A stretch of 64,000 nt of DNA from Acidiferrum sp963757145. GTDB taxonomy: Bacteria; Acidobacteriota; Terriglobia; Acidiferrales; UBA7541. Made by a program: the position numbers and the translations under genes. A model generated the notes under the pieces. That model was not told the origin of the DNA and did not search any database. It saw nothing but the letters and a program-made list of their open reading frames with translations. Positions 9,428 through 18,761 of this stretch are shown piece after piece. The stretch is from contig CAVWQK010000001.1 of the NCBI GenBank assembly GCA_963757145.1, forward strand, positions 366,770 to 430,769, written 5' to 3'. The stretch's first letter is position 1; each line of letters starts with the position of its first letter.

Positions 9428-9580
9428 TTCGTGACGCACCACCAGGCCGCCAGCAACTCGGTATCGTGTCAGACCGGCGGTAGTGGTACATCCCCACAAC
9501 AATTCCTCCCATAACCGTTGGGAGAGTTCGGATACGGCCAGGGCAAGCGGCCAGTAAGTCCATTCGTATTGAGCTGAACA

Positions 9581-9991
9581 ATGCTGGCATTCCGAACACT
9601 CATAGTGGAAGACTACGAGGAGTACCGACAGTTCCTCCGGTTAACTCTGCTAAAAGAAACTAAATTTGTCGTCGTCGGTGAAGCCCTGGATGGGTTACAA
9701 GCTCTCCAACAGGCGGAAGAACTCCAGCCTGATCTGATTCTGTTGGATCTGTCAGTCCCCAAACTCAACGGAATGGAGGCCTGTCGCCGAATTCGAAAGG
9801 TTTCCCCGCGTTCTAAGGTCGTAATCCTGAGTCAGGAGTCTTCCCCCGATGTCGTGGAAGCAGCGCTCCGCCTTGGGGCCGTTGGGTACCTGCTGAAGTC
9901 GGATGCGATCGACCTTCCTCAGGCACTCGATGCAATTCTTCATGGTGCAGTGTTTGTTAGTCCGCGTCTGAAGAATTACAGGAACCTTTAA
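9581..9991 (+). CDS. Orphan single-domain response regulator (receiver only), paralogue of the 9026 gene
   Basis: A 136-residue receiver with acidic pocket LIVEDYEEY, phospho-acceptor in LILLDLSVP and Lys in YLLKSDA. It shares long stretches with the preceding gene (DGLQAL.QAEELQPDLILLD, RRIRKVSP.SK), and the two are separated by only 153 bases on the same strand, so a tandem duplication is likely. It also stops right after the receiver (FVSPRLKNYRNL) and has no DNA-binding domain. A role as phosphate sink or protein-protein switch is an inference. Confidence 0.85.
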   Translation: MLAFRTLIVEDYEEYRQFLRLTLLKETKFVVVGEALDGLQALQQAEELQPDLILLDLSVPKLNGMEACRRIRKVSPRSKVVILSQESSPDVVEAALRLGAVGYLLKSDAIDLPQALDAILHGAVFVSPRLKNYRNL

Positions 9992-10164
9992 CAAGACTGC
10001 GTTCAAGGTGGCGCTACAGCGACAACGCCCTGCCATTTTTGAATCGGAAAATAGGAATATGAAACGGCAGCCGCAGCCTAATTCTTAAAATCTGGAGCGG
10101 CTAAGCGACTGAAAACACTAGTTGATTGTTCCGCTTGTCCGCCCAATACCGTCCAACATCGAGG

Positions 10165-10560
10165 CGACTTTCTCCACTCCTTCCCTTCTGGCCAATGCGA
10201 AACGGCGGAGATTGGACGCCGTCCTGGTTTTCCACTACGACCGCTTCGCCCGATCGTTACGGCAATTGGTGAACGCCCTTTGCGAATTCGACGCACTTGG
10301 GATCCGTTTCGTGCTTGCGCGAGGGCGTGGATATGTCGACACCTAACGGTCGGTTGGTCTCGGCGTCTTCGCTTCTATCGTGGAGTTTGAGCGCGAGTTG
10401 ATTCGCGGCCGCGTGCGTTCTGGGATTGCGGCGGCACGCGCCCAAGGGAGACGGCTCGGGCGACCGCGGTCGCAGTAGACTTGGTGAAGATTGAAGCGCT
10501 GCGCTCACGAGGTCTTTCTTGCTGGCATCGCGTCTCAACTTGGATTTGGGGGAAGGAACC
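10165..10560 (+). pseudogene. Serine recombinase (resolvase) relic with several frameshifts
   Basis: Pieces of a resolvase appear in successive frames: LLANAKRRRLDAVLVFHYDR, then FARSLRQLVNALCEFDALGI (one frame), VDMSTPNGRLV, then VGVFASIVEFERELIRGRVR and GRRLGRPRSQ with stop at 10478 (another frame), and finally VKIEALRSRGLS with a degenerate HTH tail to about 10560. The family normally carries a catalytic Ser at the N-terminus in YARVS; that part is missing here. At least two frameshifts and an N-terminal truncation make this a dead gene. A related, better preserved copy is at 51317. Confidence 0.7.
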
Positions 10561-10728
10561 GTCACCTCTTCCCTGCCGGTAGGGATTTTTTGATTTGTCC
10601 GGAATTACGGTCAGGCGGCCTTCTGACGGCGTCCAATTGAAAAAACAGCGTCCCACCGTCGAAAACTCCCTGAACATTCGCCCCTCAAGCTCGAACCGGC
10701 TCCTGTTCTGACACCCTGGTAGGCCCGA

Positions 10729-11281
10729 TTACTCACGGACGGCATAGTGTACCTTGACCACACCGTCTGTGAACTTCGTGCACGAGATCAGTCTTAGTGG
10801 CACGGTGCGACGGCCGGGCGCGATCAACGGAATGCCTCACCTATAAGGTAGGAATCACATGAATCATGAACTCGTCGATCTTTCCTTCGTCGAGAAACGA
10901 CGCAATGATGCCAGCACCGCCGATCATCCAGATGTCTTTCCCTTTTTTCGCCTGCAGGCGGGTTGTGAACGTTTTGATTGGCTCGTTCACGAACACTACG
11001 CCCTCAGGCGCTGCCGATTGCACCAGACGTCGTGTGAAGACATAGTTTTTAACCTTTGTATCGAAGGCTGCCCCGGACACGCCCTTTTTTTGAAAGTCGA
11101 GCGCCATATCGCATGTCTTTCTGCCCCACAAGATCGTATCGATCGATTTGTAGAACGCACCCATACCATAGTCGCCCTTGGGACGCGGACGGTCGAGCCA
11201 GTCGACCGAACCGTCGGTCCGGGCGATGAAGCCGTCGGCACTGGTCGCGATGTAGACGATGATTTTTCGCTTGTCGACCAT
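10729..11281 (-). pseudogene. DHFR-like reductase (RibD C-terminal domain family), frameshifted near its C-terminus
   Basis: From ATG 11281 the protein reads KRKIIVYIATSADGFIA, DGSVDWLDRP, DTILWGRKTCDMA, IWMIGGAGIIASFLDEGKID and FMIHVIPTL, a standard small reductase of the DHFR/RibD superfamily (NADPH-binding GRKT and GG motifs visible). It stops at 10841. The expected last strand is present in another frame: IPLIAPGRRTVPLRLIS and DGVVKVHYAVRE ending with TAA at 10729. About 35 C-terminal residues are therefore disconnected by small indels near 10825-10845. Members are often named dihydrofolate reductase family proteins, but their substrates are mostly unknown. Confidence 0.7.
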
Positions 11282-11521
11282 AGCGGAACAGTGCCCCAAT
11301 CCTATTGCGAAACGCCTGAAGATTTCAAATTCATGGCCCCAATGAGGCGGGAAGGCAGAACATCACCGGTTATTAGGATCCAGGAATTGCTTCGAGCATT
11401 CCGTCACCGCGATCCCGTTGCCGCCTTGAGCGATAGCGGCCGATCCTCTACGAAGTGGGAAAGGTTGTGTTGATGGCTGCCAATTCGCAGCTAGGCAGAG
11501 GGAGGTGAACGGCAAAGAAAC

Positions 11522-11743
11522 CTAGCGGCGTGCCCCGCCGAAATACCCGGCAATGATGCGGTGCATGTCCTCTTCGGCGTCAGCCATGTCATGTCGCTCC
11601 GTCTGATGAACATGACTGAGCCGACGTTGGTCGATAGCCCTCAAAGCCTTACAGACACTGCGAGTCAGACGCTTCGACTCGGACTCGGCCATCGCTTCGA
11701 GGTAAGGCTTCCGCCATGCATAGGCTGCGTACGGTGGAATCAT
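11522..11743 (-). CDS. Small conserved protein (about 73 aa), family with Y-W-Y / AI-QRRLS motif
   Basis: The 73-residue product resembles the 75-residue protein at 34483: both have Y.W...Y near the start, an E-rich helix, then KALRAIDQRRLS / EALAAIEQRRLS and an acidic helix near the end. No known catalytic motif is visible and it is predicted to be alpha-helical and soluble. Small helical proteins of this kind recur in acidobacterial genomes without assigned function. Having two related copies in one window supports both being real genes. Confidence 0.6.
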   Translation of the reverse strand: MIPPYAAYAWRKPYLEAMAESESKRLTRSVCKALRAIDQRRLSHVHQTERHDMADAEEDMHRIIAGYFGGARR

Positions 11744-12037
11744 GATTTACCTGCAGGGGTCTTTCGGGGAGTGGGCGGAGTGTATACCGAAATCGAACCA
11801 AATGAAAGGAATGTCTCCGTAAATGGCCGACAAACCGGGAGTAAAGTGATGATATGGGCGTTTACGAGGATCTATCCTGTTGTCTCAGCGCAAACCGTCC
11901 TCAATGAGCGCATGCCCGTTCAGGTCAATCCAGGATTATGTCGAGGCAGATCGGCGAACACTCGCCGACTTCACAGTATCGATTCGCTGGACTTCTCTGC
12001 GAGGATAGATTCGAGGCCTCATCTCTAACTACCTCCG

Positions 12038-13447
12038 TCAATAAGCCTCAATGTCCTTTTGCCCCGCAAGATGCTCTGAAGGATTGTTTAGAAATTCCCC
12101 TATATAGACATCGCCTTCATACGAGTTCAGCAGCGGACCGTGCAGGCGTTTCGTGAAGAGTAAACGATCACTGTATGGGAAATAGTGGTGGATCATGTCG
12201 TTGTATAAGGGCCTGCAGGCATCATCGAGGCCACCCGCGCCAAGCAGCGCCGGGACGTTGCTGTAGAACGGCCTTTTGGTTGTGATATCTATAGGCTTAA
12301 CCGGCCACGCTTCGCAAAGATTCCTGTAGATGTCGTTGACGTGAAAGCCCGCCAGCCAGGGCATAGTGATTTCCTGCTGCTGAATGGTGGCTGGGTCTTC
12401 AAATGCCATTTTATCTGAGCAATAGACGGATAATCGCATGCCCGATATTGTTCCGTTCCCCGAGAAGACACCATCGAAATACGCTTTGACATACCGTTCT
12501 TGCTGCCCGCCGATCATATCACTCACGATCTGAGGTAGTTCCTTGATCCCGTCGTAATCCTCGACCTTGTTATGAAGGATGCCTAACAATTCACTGCGGC
12601 CGTAGCCTAAAGTGACCACTTTGCCGTCCTTCAGCCGATAGTTTGTCGAAAAGACCTTTCCGTCGAGGCCACTGAAATAACTGCGAAATCGTGCGGTGAG
12701 ATCACCTTCGCTGCTATCGAGCACCGCTGTCAGCGCCTCATTGAAATTGGCTAGTTCCTGCTCGTCGATATTTACAAACTCCGGCAGAGGAGAGTCCAGT
12801 ACGAGGGAGCGGATATGCTGTGGATACTTTTGCAGCACAGTCATCATCAGACCGCCGCTGTACGAAATGCCTATCAGGTTGAGCGAATCAATGCCCAGCA
12901 AGCGACGCAGGTCTTCGATGTCTGCTGCACTTTCATCCGTGTTGTATGCAGACAGGTCAACTCCCTGCTGTAGAAGTTTTTTATGGCACTGACGCACGGT
13001 TTCCAGCACTGCCTCGTCGATAGACCGATGATTAAGATAGGCCTCTTGAACCGCTTGCCCCGAGCCATCGCATTCCAGGCTGGGCGAAGCATAGTGTGTA
13101 CCACGCTGTTCAAAGGCGATGTAATCTCTGTCCCGTAACAGAGACCTGCGGGCGATCGAAGTGACAGAGTGCAGCGAACTGACTCCCGGACCACCACCCG
13201 TGTAGAGCACGGGGTCCGATTTCTTGGCTGGATTGTTACTCTCGACATAGATGAACGGCAGCTTGATGACCCTGCCTCGTGGAGGGAGACGATTTTCCGG
13301 GACGACCAGATAGCCGCAATGAGTTTTGTGAGCGCTGTCTGCCTTGTAGATACAGTCGCTTGACTCGAGGCGAGGGATCTCGGCACGCTGTGCTCTGGAC
13401 AGGACGGCTGGCAGAATGAGCAGGAAAATGCAAAAGAGTTTACGCAT
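12038..13447 (-). CDS. Secreted alpha/beta hydrolase, tripeptidyl/prolyl aminopeptidase-like
   Basis: 469 residues with a clear signal peptide (MRKLFCIFLLILPAVLSRAQ). The alpha/beta hydrolase fold shows an oxyanion-hole strand (VLYTGGGPGVSSLHS), an FEQRGT turn (like the DQRGxG of proline aminopeptidases), the nucleophile elbow GISYSGG and a late His in RLHGPLLN. The order and the long cap region match the peptidase S33 / TAP-like group. The predicted role is periplasmic release of N-terminal residues from peptides, but an esterase is possible. It is monocistronic with its promoter beyond 13447. Confidence 0.75.
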   Translation of the reverse strand: MRKLFCIFLLILPAVLSRAQRAEIPRLESSDCIYKADSAHKTHCGYLVVPENRLPPRGRVIKLPFIYVESNNPAKKSDPVLYTGGGPGVSSLHSVTSIARRSLLRDRDYIAFEQRGTHYASPSLECDGSGQAVQEAYLNHRSIDEAVLETVRQCHKKLLQQGVDLSAYNTDESAADIEDLRRLLGIDSLNLIGISYSGGLMMTVLQKYPQHIRSLVLDSPLPEFVNIDEQELANFNEALTAVLDSSEGDLTARFRSYFSGLDGKVFSTNYRLKDGKVVTLGYGRSELLGILHNKVEDYDGIKELPQIVSDMIGGQQERYVKAYFDGVFSGNGTISGMRLSVYCSDKMAFEDPATIQQQEITMPWLAGFHVNDIYRNLCEAWPVKPIDITTKRPFYSNVPALLGAGGLDDACRPLYNDMIHHYFPYSDRLLFTKRLHGPLLNSYEGDVYIGEFLNNPSEHLAGQKDIEAY

Positions 13448-14190
13448 CGATTTCTCGCCTACCTGTACGGCGCAAAAGTCTCAAAGGTTCCATCAACTTT
13501 AGAGAATTTCGTGTCTTAGCCGATTCGTAACAAGAAACGCCCATGTATCCGGGAGGAATTCTGGCTTCACGCATTATCGCCCATACGCTCAGGGAGAGCC
13601 CTGCTGAACCCTAAGAAGTTCGAACCTTCTAAGGCCGCCGGGCGGCTTCATTCTTACGGCTACCCGGAAGTTGAGAAGGATGGACGTGGTGGAGCTACAA
13701 TGATCTTGCCGGGCGAAACGGAAGCGGGCTCTGCGGGGACGCAACCCCGCTGAGGGATAGGCTGGTGGTCGCATCGATGCCTTGAAAACCCCCGCCCGAA
13801 GGGTGGAATACTCACTAACGGAGAGCGTCCTCTTTCCATTTCAGGCTGAACCAACACAGGCATGCTGGCCTACAACTTGGCCGTTCTTCGTAATCGTCAT
13901 GGAAAGACCCGGGACGTTATGCTTCCGCATGAAGGCACTGGCTCGTTGCATGCCACGGCTATCCCGTTTGACTTCCGCAGCCCCGGTCGTCAGGGACGAT
14001 TGCCCGTGACTCCAAAGAAAACCCGATGACTCCAGCGGCGACTCTGGGAAATGCGCTGATCGCCGTTCGCCTTGTGAGTTGTTTCATGCTTCTCTCATGT
14101 GAAGAGTGGCCACGGACGCCAATCCTCAAGGTTTCCCGATTGCGCGATAATTCGAACCGAAGCATTCCCGACCGAAGTTCGAACAGGAGA
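13448..14190. other. Long non-coding stretch with hairpins; no recognised gene
   Basis: This 743-base gap contains an imperfect hairpin at 13610-13634 (arms CCTAAGAAG and CTTCTAAGG with an A-A mismatch), immediately followed by a GCCGCC/GGCGGC hairpin. A 55-codon frame at 13861-14028 (starts MLAYNLAVLRNRHG, ends TPKKTR) looks mildly protein-like but matches nothing I know. It could hold a decayed gene or a structured RNA. Confidence 0.3.
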
Positions 14191-14913
14191 TCATTTCCCT
14201 AAAGCACGGCGTAGTAGATCGTGCATATCGTGGCAATCGGGCACGTCGTACGTCGGTCCAGTCTTTTCTTCGAACTCGGCTAGCATTGCTTGGGCTTCGA
14301 CCTTCCGATCGAGACGGGCATAGGCCAGACCGCAGAACAGCTTGGGCGTTAACCATCCTGGCGTTGCGGTGATATTCGCCGTACAGACACTTAGAAGGTC
14401 GGAGTATTGCCTCTTTTGAAGTAGCGCTATCATCTTCAGGAACTCTGCGTCGTTTCCTCCCGTCTTCGTGTCTAGCATGCCGCCAGAACCAGATTTCCAC
14501 ATTCCGTCGCAGGAGTACGTTTTGACCCGAGGAACCCGGGATGCCGATCGCACGAGTTCATCTAATTTGGCGGCGACCGCTTCGGGATCGAGTTTGTCTT
14601 CTAAGAGTTTGTTCATCACCGAGACGACAGTCAGGGCCGCTGAAACTCTTTCACCTTGTTCCGGGTTCATTCCCTGACACTTAATTTCGAGTTGATCTTT
14701 TGCCTTCGTCTCCATGCTCGAACAAGTAGCTGGCACATCATTGATAGCGGATTTAGGAGTCGGCAAGGGCTGTTGGCTTCGGCCGGGTACTGATATCCCG
14801 CCTGTCAGAGCGACCGCCGCTAAAACAAGAAGCTGCAGACCGTTGAGAGGACGGGCCGCACACTTTTTGATCGTCTTGCTAGCCGATGAGAACGCAATGC
14901 TGAGTCTCCGCAT
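14191..14913 (-). CDS. Secreted hypothetical protein with TPR-like C-terminus
   Basis: From ATG 14913 (MRRLSIAFSSAS) the product has about 240 residues, with an N-terminal hydrophobic export segment (GLQLLVLAAVALTGGISV). The C-terminal part (FLKMIALLQKRQYSDLLSVC, LTPKLFCGLAYARLDRKVEA, MLAEFEEKTG) has the helix spacing of one or two tetratricopeptide repeats. Four or more Cys residues in the mature part suggest disulfides. The function is unknown; an envelope-associated role is inferred. An in-frame upstream ATG at 14949 would add 12 residues and is less likely. Confidence 0.6.
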   Translation of the reverse strand: MRRLSIAFSSASKTIKKCAARPLNGLQLLVLAAVALTGGISVPGRSQQPLPTPKSAINDVPATCSSMETKAKDQLEIKCQGMNPEQGERVSAALTVVSVMNKLLEDKLDPEAVAAKLDELVRSASRVPRVKTYSCDGMWKSGSGGMLDTKTGGNDAEFLKMIALLQKRQYSDLLSVCTANITATPGWLTPKLFCGLAYARLDRKVEAQAMLAEFEEKTGPTYDVPDCHDMHDLLRRALGK

Positions 14914-15125
14914 ACCAACCCCCTTCGAAGACATGTGGGAACTAATCATACGATCGCGACAGCCACAAAGAAATATTCAGGTGGGGACGGATTCAACGTA
15001 GACGCTGACCACATCGAGAGAACGCGCCTATTGAGGCTTCGAATCTCAAGGAAATGTGCGGTTACAGGATCAACCTGATCGACAAACCGCACCTTGCAAA
15101 CCGAACATCAGCTTTGGAGGGGAGA

Positions 15126-15260
15126 ATGGAAGCAATCGTCGGAATTCTTACCGCTGCCATCGTCGGAGGTACAGCGGTCTTCTGCTACACGATGTACTTA
15201 ACCAGCGGCTCTGAATCAGAGCGTCGCAGCAAACGTCAAATACAATTTCCGAGGACATAA
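15126..15260 (+). CDS. Small single-pass membrane protein (44 aa)
   Basis: ATG 15126 is preceded by a strong ribosome site (GGAGGGGAGA). The product begins MEAIVGILTAAIVGGTAVFC and continues YTMYL, one transmembrane helix, followed by a basic tail (ERRSKRQIQFPRT). The stop codon overlaps the start of the next small zinc-ribbon gene (TAATG at 15258-15262), so the two are translationally coupled. Function unknown. Confidence 0.55.
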   Translation: MEAIVGILTAAIVGGTAVFCYTMYLTSGSESERRSKRQIQFPRT

Positions 15261-15475
15261 TGTCAATCTGCTGTTCACGCTGCGGGAGTGTTTCGGTTCG
15301 TAGGTCCAAGAGAAGAGGGATGATTGAGACAGTCGTATCGGTCCTCGTACGCCCTTACAGATGCACGGACTGCTATCACCGGTTCTTTCCGTTAGTCCAA
15401 ACCGTTCAGGCAAATCTACAAAGCCACAAAGACGCGAATCGAATAGTGATCCAGCCGGAACGGGAACCTTCTTGA
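15260..15475 (+). CDS. Small zinc-ribbon protein (71 aa)
   Basis: Two knuckles are visible: CSRCGS at residues 5-10 and CTDCYHRF near 36-43, separated by a basic segment (RRSKRRGMIE) and RPYRC. This C-x2-C ... C-x2-C layout is a zinc ribbon. Similar short proteins are common in acidobacteria and often lie near signalling genes, as here (an orphan receiver follows). It could bind nucleic acid or act as an adaptor; no evidence decides this. Its start overlaps the stop of the upstream membrane peptide. Confidence 0.65.
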   Translation: MSICCSRCGSVSVRRSKRRGMIETVVSVLVRPYRCTDCYHRFFPLVQTVQANLQSHKDANRIVIQPEREPS

Positions 15476-15598
15476 TGAATGATCGAAATCGAATCTGAAC
15501 TGGGTGACTCTCGCGAGGCTGCCCTTTTTTATTGATGTGTCCTGGATCGCCAGAACGAAGCCCATACGGAGTGGTCGTACCTCTCCTCGTTGTTGAAG

Positions 15599-16021
15599 CT
15601 AATTCGAGTTCTGTCGGATCGCCGTCTCGATACTCGTTAGAAGCTTCCAAACTTGACCTTTGGATACGATTGCGCGAATACCGGCTTGTTTTGCAGCACT
15701 CTCAATTCCTGCAGTCTCTAGCACGGTAAATAGAATGAGCGGTACGGTGGGGTCCGATTCATTCATCCATTTAGCGGCTTCGATCCCGCTAATATCCGGC
15801 ATGGACAAATCGAGCACCACGACGTCCGGTTTGAGTTCTTCGAACTTCCTGACGCCTGACCAGCCGTTTTCCGCCTCACCGCAAACAGACCAATATTGAG
15901 ACCGGATAATGGCCCCGAGAATCCGCCTTGTGGTCTCGGAATCATCCACGATTAGAACTCGCAGCGACAAAGCACCCAACCTCGATACTGCAGTCGCGCC
16001 GAACCGTGGTGAACGCGCCAA
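15599..16021 (-). CDS. Orphan single-domain response regulator (receiver only)
   Basis: 140 residues: a short N-terminal extension and then a receiver with acidic pocket VLIVDDSETT, phospho-acceptor in VVVLDLSMP, a Thr in ILFTVLE and Lys in IVSKGQV. It ends at the last receiver helix (ETAIRQNSN) without an output domain. It differs from the 9026/9581/32931 group in sequence, so it is a separate lineage of orphan receiver. No histidine kinase is adjacent. Confidence 0.8.
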   Translation of the reverse strand: MARSPRFGATAVSRLGALSLRVLIVDDSETTRRILGAIIRSQYWSVCGEAENGWSGVRKFEELKPDVVVLDLSMPDISGIEAAKWMNESDPTVPLILFTVLETAGIESAAKQAGIRAIVSKGQVWKLLTSIETAIRQNSN

Positions 16022-16102
16022 ATCAGCGTCGATCTGGTCGGGGCGGATGTTCTGGAAATTCTCACCCGCCCCTTGCGATCACTGTTGCCGGCAGTAATGG
16101 GT

Positions 16103-16435
16103 TTAGCTACGAACTGTTATGCTCAACGCGACGTTCCGTCCATCATCGGCGGGGCGATATTCGACGGTTACCAGGGTTCCAGTCGTTACGTGGCCTTTCA
16201 GTTGTGTATCCTTACCCACGACAAAGTTCATCACCTGTCTGTCGTTCCCATCCACTTGCAATGCAAACGTTGTACCTGCATTTCCGATTGACGCTACCTT
16301 ACCAGCGACACTCTTCGTCGTTGGCTCAGACTGTTTCCCGGAATCCGATTGCGTCAGGTTGGGTTGGGCTCTTGCCGCTACCCCCAGTGAGAGCAAAGCA
16401 GCCAGAGAAATACCGCAGAGAAGCTTTCGAATCAT
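16103..16435 (-). CDS. Secreted small beta-rich protein (110 aa), DUF5666/OB-fold-like
   Basis: ATG 16435 is chosen because AGGAGG lies nine bases upstream and a signal peptide follows (MIRKLLCGISLAALLSLGVA, cleavage near ARAQ). The mature part KSVAGKVASIGNAGTTFALQ, NFVVGKDTQLKGHV and GTLVTVEYR has the G-K-V-x-S-I strand pattern of small OB-like proteins that in acidobacteria are often labelled DUF5666. Such proteins are envelope-located with no known activity. A long 5' extension of the frame to 16738 is not needed and lacks protein character. Confidence 0.6.
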   Translation of the reverse strand: MIRKLLCGISLAALLSLGVAARAQPNLTQSDSGKQSEPTTKSVAGKVASIGNAGTTFALQVDGNDRQVMNFVVGKDTQLKGHVTTGTLVTVEYRPADDGRNVALSITVRS

Positions 16436-17019
16436 TGACGTAAACCTCCTAGGTAGGTTTGGGTGGATCGGTAATTCGAGCACGCTGTTGTCCGGGTGAA
16501 CAGAAAAAATGTCAAATCTCATAAGTCTTTCGCAGCAAAGATCTTTCTTGAGGGGTTTGTTTCTCTTCCATGGAGCCGGGCTTTGGTCGCGAGTAGGTTT
16601 TTCCCTGGCCGCGCCAATTTTGCATATCAACGAGGTCTTAAAGGGGACGTTTGATTGCAAACGTACAGCGATGACCCTACTTATAGACCGTCCTTCTGGC
16701 AATCCATTGAAACGATTTGCACGGACGTGGTGGATCACCGATGTGCTGGGAACGATTGTTTGGATCGCGAGAGCAAACGGAAGGAATTCATTGTGGTTTC
16801 TTCACACGCTCATTCTGGCAGGCTCCTTCTTTCTCCACGAGTTCTCTAAATTCCGATTCCGCCGCCATCGGCGTGTTGTATTTTCCGCTCCCGCAACGCT
16901 TTTTCATCTGTTCGAGAATTCGATTGATGGCACGGCGACACGAAGGAGTCCTATGGGTTCTAGCTGGTGGGCTAACCGGTCCAAAAACTCGACGTTCATA
17001 CCTTGATCGGAGTTCGTAT
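16436..17019. other. Intergenic, no convincing gene
   Basis: Several overlapping open frames exist on the plus strand (for example 16509-17006) but none has a recognisable motif or a good ribosome site. AT/GC balance matches the flanks. It may be a decayed gene. Confidence 0.3.
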
Positions 17020-17391
17020 CTATTTCTCGGTCGCGAGTTCGGCCTCTATTGCACCAAGCAGTCCCTGCACGCCGTCTTCCTTTGCCACTACTCGCCGAAC
17101 CCCAACCGATCTAGCTACAGATTCTAGTTGGTCGCTCTTATACAGGGTGTACATCACAATCGGAGTGGTGGGTAAATTCTTGTAAATCTCTTGAGCCGCT
17201 TGAAGCCCATTGGCTAGAGGCATCTTAAAATCCAATACAATCATGTCGGGTCGAAGGTCGGTTGCCTTCGAGATAGCTTCACGGCCATCCTCAGCTTCTC
17301 CACAAATCTCCCAATTCGGACGAAGTACAAACAACGTCTTGAGTGCAATTCGCATTGACTCGCGGTCATCAGCAATCAGAATTCGAGCCAC
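17020..17391 (-). CDS. Orphan single-domain response regulator (receiver only)
   Basis: 123 residues forming exactly one receiver: ILIADDRESM acidic pocket, MIVLDFKMP phospho-acceptor, VMYTLYK with the switch Thr, and VVAKEDG with the conserved Lys. It stops at the end of the last helix (IEAELATEK), so it has no DNA-binding part. It is the second of three regulators on the minus strand between 15.6 and 18.3 kb, each with its own upstream gap, so they do not form a tight operon. Confidence 0.85.
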   Translation of the reverse strand: MARILIADDRESMRIALKTLFVLRPNWEICGEAEDGREAISKATDLRPDMIVLDFKMPLANGLQAAQEIYKNLPTTPIVMYTLYKSDQLESVARSVGVRRVVAKEDGVQGLLGAIEAELATEK

Positions 17392-17630
17392 CTTACCTCC
17401 GAAGCCAGGGAAACAGGGAGAGCTTATACAGAGCGTCCGTGAGGCGAAATACGGTTGTTGCCTTATTTACAAGTTCGACACAGCAATTCCCTGTGCTTCC
17501 TTTATCCCTCCTTAACGTACTAAGCGTGGTAGCACCCGCCTGAACGGTGTGAAAGCGCTAGAGCATTACGCTGCTGTTAAAGAAGCTGGCGGGTTAGAAC
17601 CTGCAAAAGAAACCGCCTTGTCAAACCAAA

Positions 17631-18275
17631 TCAGGGTTCGACAATTTTGTTGCGAAGCGCGTACCGCACCAATTCGGCAGCCGAATGCGTGCCCGACCGT
17701 CTCATCATGTTGGTGCGATGCGTTTCCACGGTCTTAGCGCTCATCCCGAGCGCGAAACCGATTTCAGTAGCCGTCTTGCCGCCAACGATCAACCTCAAAA
17801 CCTCCACTTGACGTCCTGTCAGACGACCCGTTCCAGACGCTTCGGTTGATTTTTTACGCAAACGGCTCTCCACGATCGCTTCCTCAATCGGCGTAACAAA
17901 TAATTTGTTGTTCCATATGGCTTCGACCGCTGCGACCAGATCGTGTGCAGCGTTGGACTTCCACATCACGCCTCTTGCCCCGGCGGCCAACGCTTCGCGG
18001 ATCAGACTATCGCTTTGATCTACCGTCAGGATCAGAATTTTTGTGCTCTTTTCACGCCGAATGATCTCGCGAGTTGCCTCAAGTCCATTGAGGCCGGGCA
18101 TTCGCATGTCCAAAATGGCGAGGTGCGGATTTGTTGCCAACACTCTTTCTACTGCTGCGAAGCCCTCTGATGCTTCGCCAACGATTTCCCAGCCACGCGC
18201 TTCTAGTAGAGTGCGAAGACCTGCCCGCAGGAACGGATGATCATCAGCTATTACGATTCGAAGAGTTTTCGGAAT
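17631..18275 (-). CDS. NarL/FixJ-type response regulator (receiver + LuxR HTH), apparent ATT start
   Basis: 214 residues: receiver with IVIADDHPF, LAILDMRMP phospho-acceptor, LILTVDQ and VMWKSNA, then a LuxR helix-turn-helix (LTGRQVEVLRLIVGGKTATE, MSAKTVETHRTNMMRR). It is the only full-length response regulator in the window. The receiver's first strand lies upstream of the first ATG (18143). In that frame a stop precedes codon 18278, and no ATG, GTG or TTG lies between it and the essential IADDH. A strong GGAGG (18283-18287, minus strand) sits seven bases before an ATT codon at 18275, so ATT initiation, as known for infC, is the best reading. Confidence 0.75.
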   Translation of the reverse strand: MPKTLRIVIADDHPFLRAGLRTLLEARGWEIVGEASEGFAAVERVLATNPHLAILDMRMPGLNGLEATREIIRREKSTKILILTVDQSDSLIREALAAGARGVMWKSNAAHDLVAAVEAIWNNKLFVTPIEEAIVESRLRKKSTEASGTGRLTGRQVEVLRLIVGGKTATEIGFALGMSAKTVETHRTNMMRRSGTHSAAELVRYALRNKIVEP

Positions 18276-18437
18276 ACGTTAGCCTCCAATCGCAAGACTA
18301 ACAGTCAACGTTTGACCGGTTAGCGGAAATACGCGTTGAAGTGAGCACTGATGAAACCATTTCGGCATTTCTTCCTATCACCAGGCCGTCGCTGAACGAA
18401 TGTAGTCTTCTGAATTTGGAATTGCTACTACGATCGA

Positions 18438-18632
18438 TTAACTTGCCGACCACTCGAATTCCGCATCCGTACGAATGGTCCCATAGAATTTTTTACCGCA
18501 TGCTTGGCAAATCGTCTCGTAGGATGTTTCTTGGCGATTCCAGAGAGCAGCGTCGGGTGGTTGTTCTAGCCGGCAAAATGGGCACTCCAACAACGGCTCC
18601 TGACTCTCCAGCAATTCCTCTCGACTCTCCAT
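18438..18632 (-). CDS. Small zinc-ribbon protein (64 aa)
   Basis: The product has CPFC near residue 17 and CQAC near 43, the two knuckles of a zinc ribbon, within an acidic background and a C-terminal aromatic segment (KKFYGTIRTDAEFEW). GAGG six bases upstream supports the ATG at 18632 over the one at 18644. It is unlike the other zinc-ribbon families in the window. Function unknown. Confidence 0.55.
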   Translation of the reverse strand: MESREELLESQEPLLECPFCRLEQPPDAALWNRQETSYETICQACGKKFYGTIRTDAEFEWSAS

Positions 18633-18761
18633 AGGGCACCTCATCTGTTAGATGGTTTGCGAGCTAGAAAGATTGCAACAACTAGCCCCCCGATCCCGCC
18701 ACCGCTGAGAGCCTCCTCAACCGAGGCCTAACCGGGTCACATCCTAGAAACTTTTGTCTTT

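Noticed and set aside
16509..17127. Overlapping plus-strand frames between 16.5 and 17.1 kb
   Set aside because: No conserved motif, no ribosome site, partly antisense to a real receiver gene.
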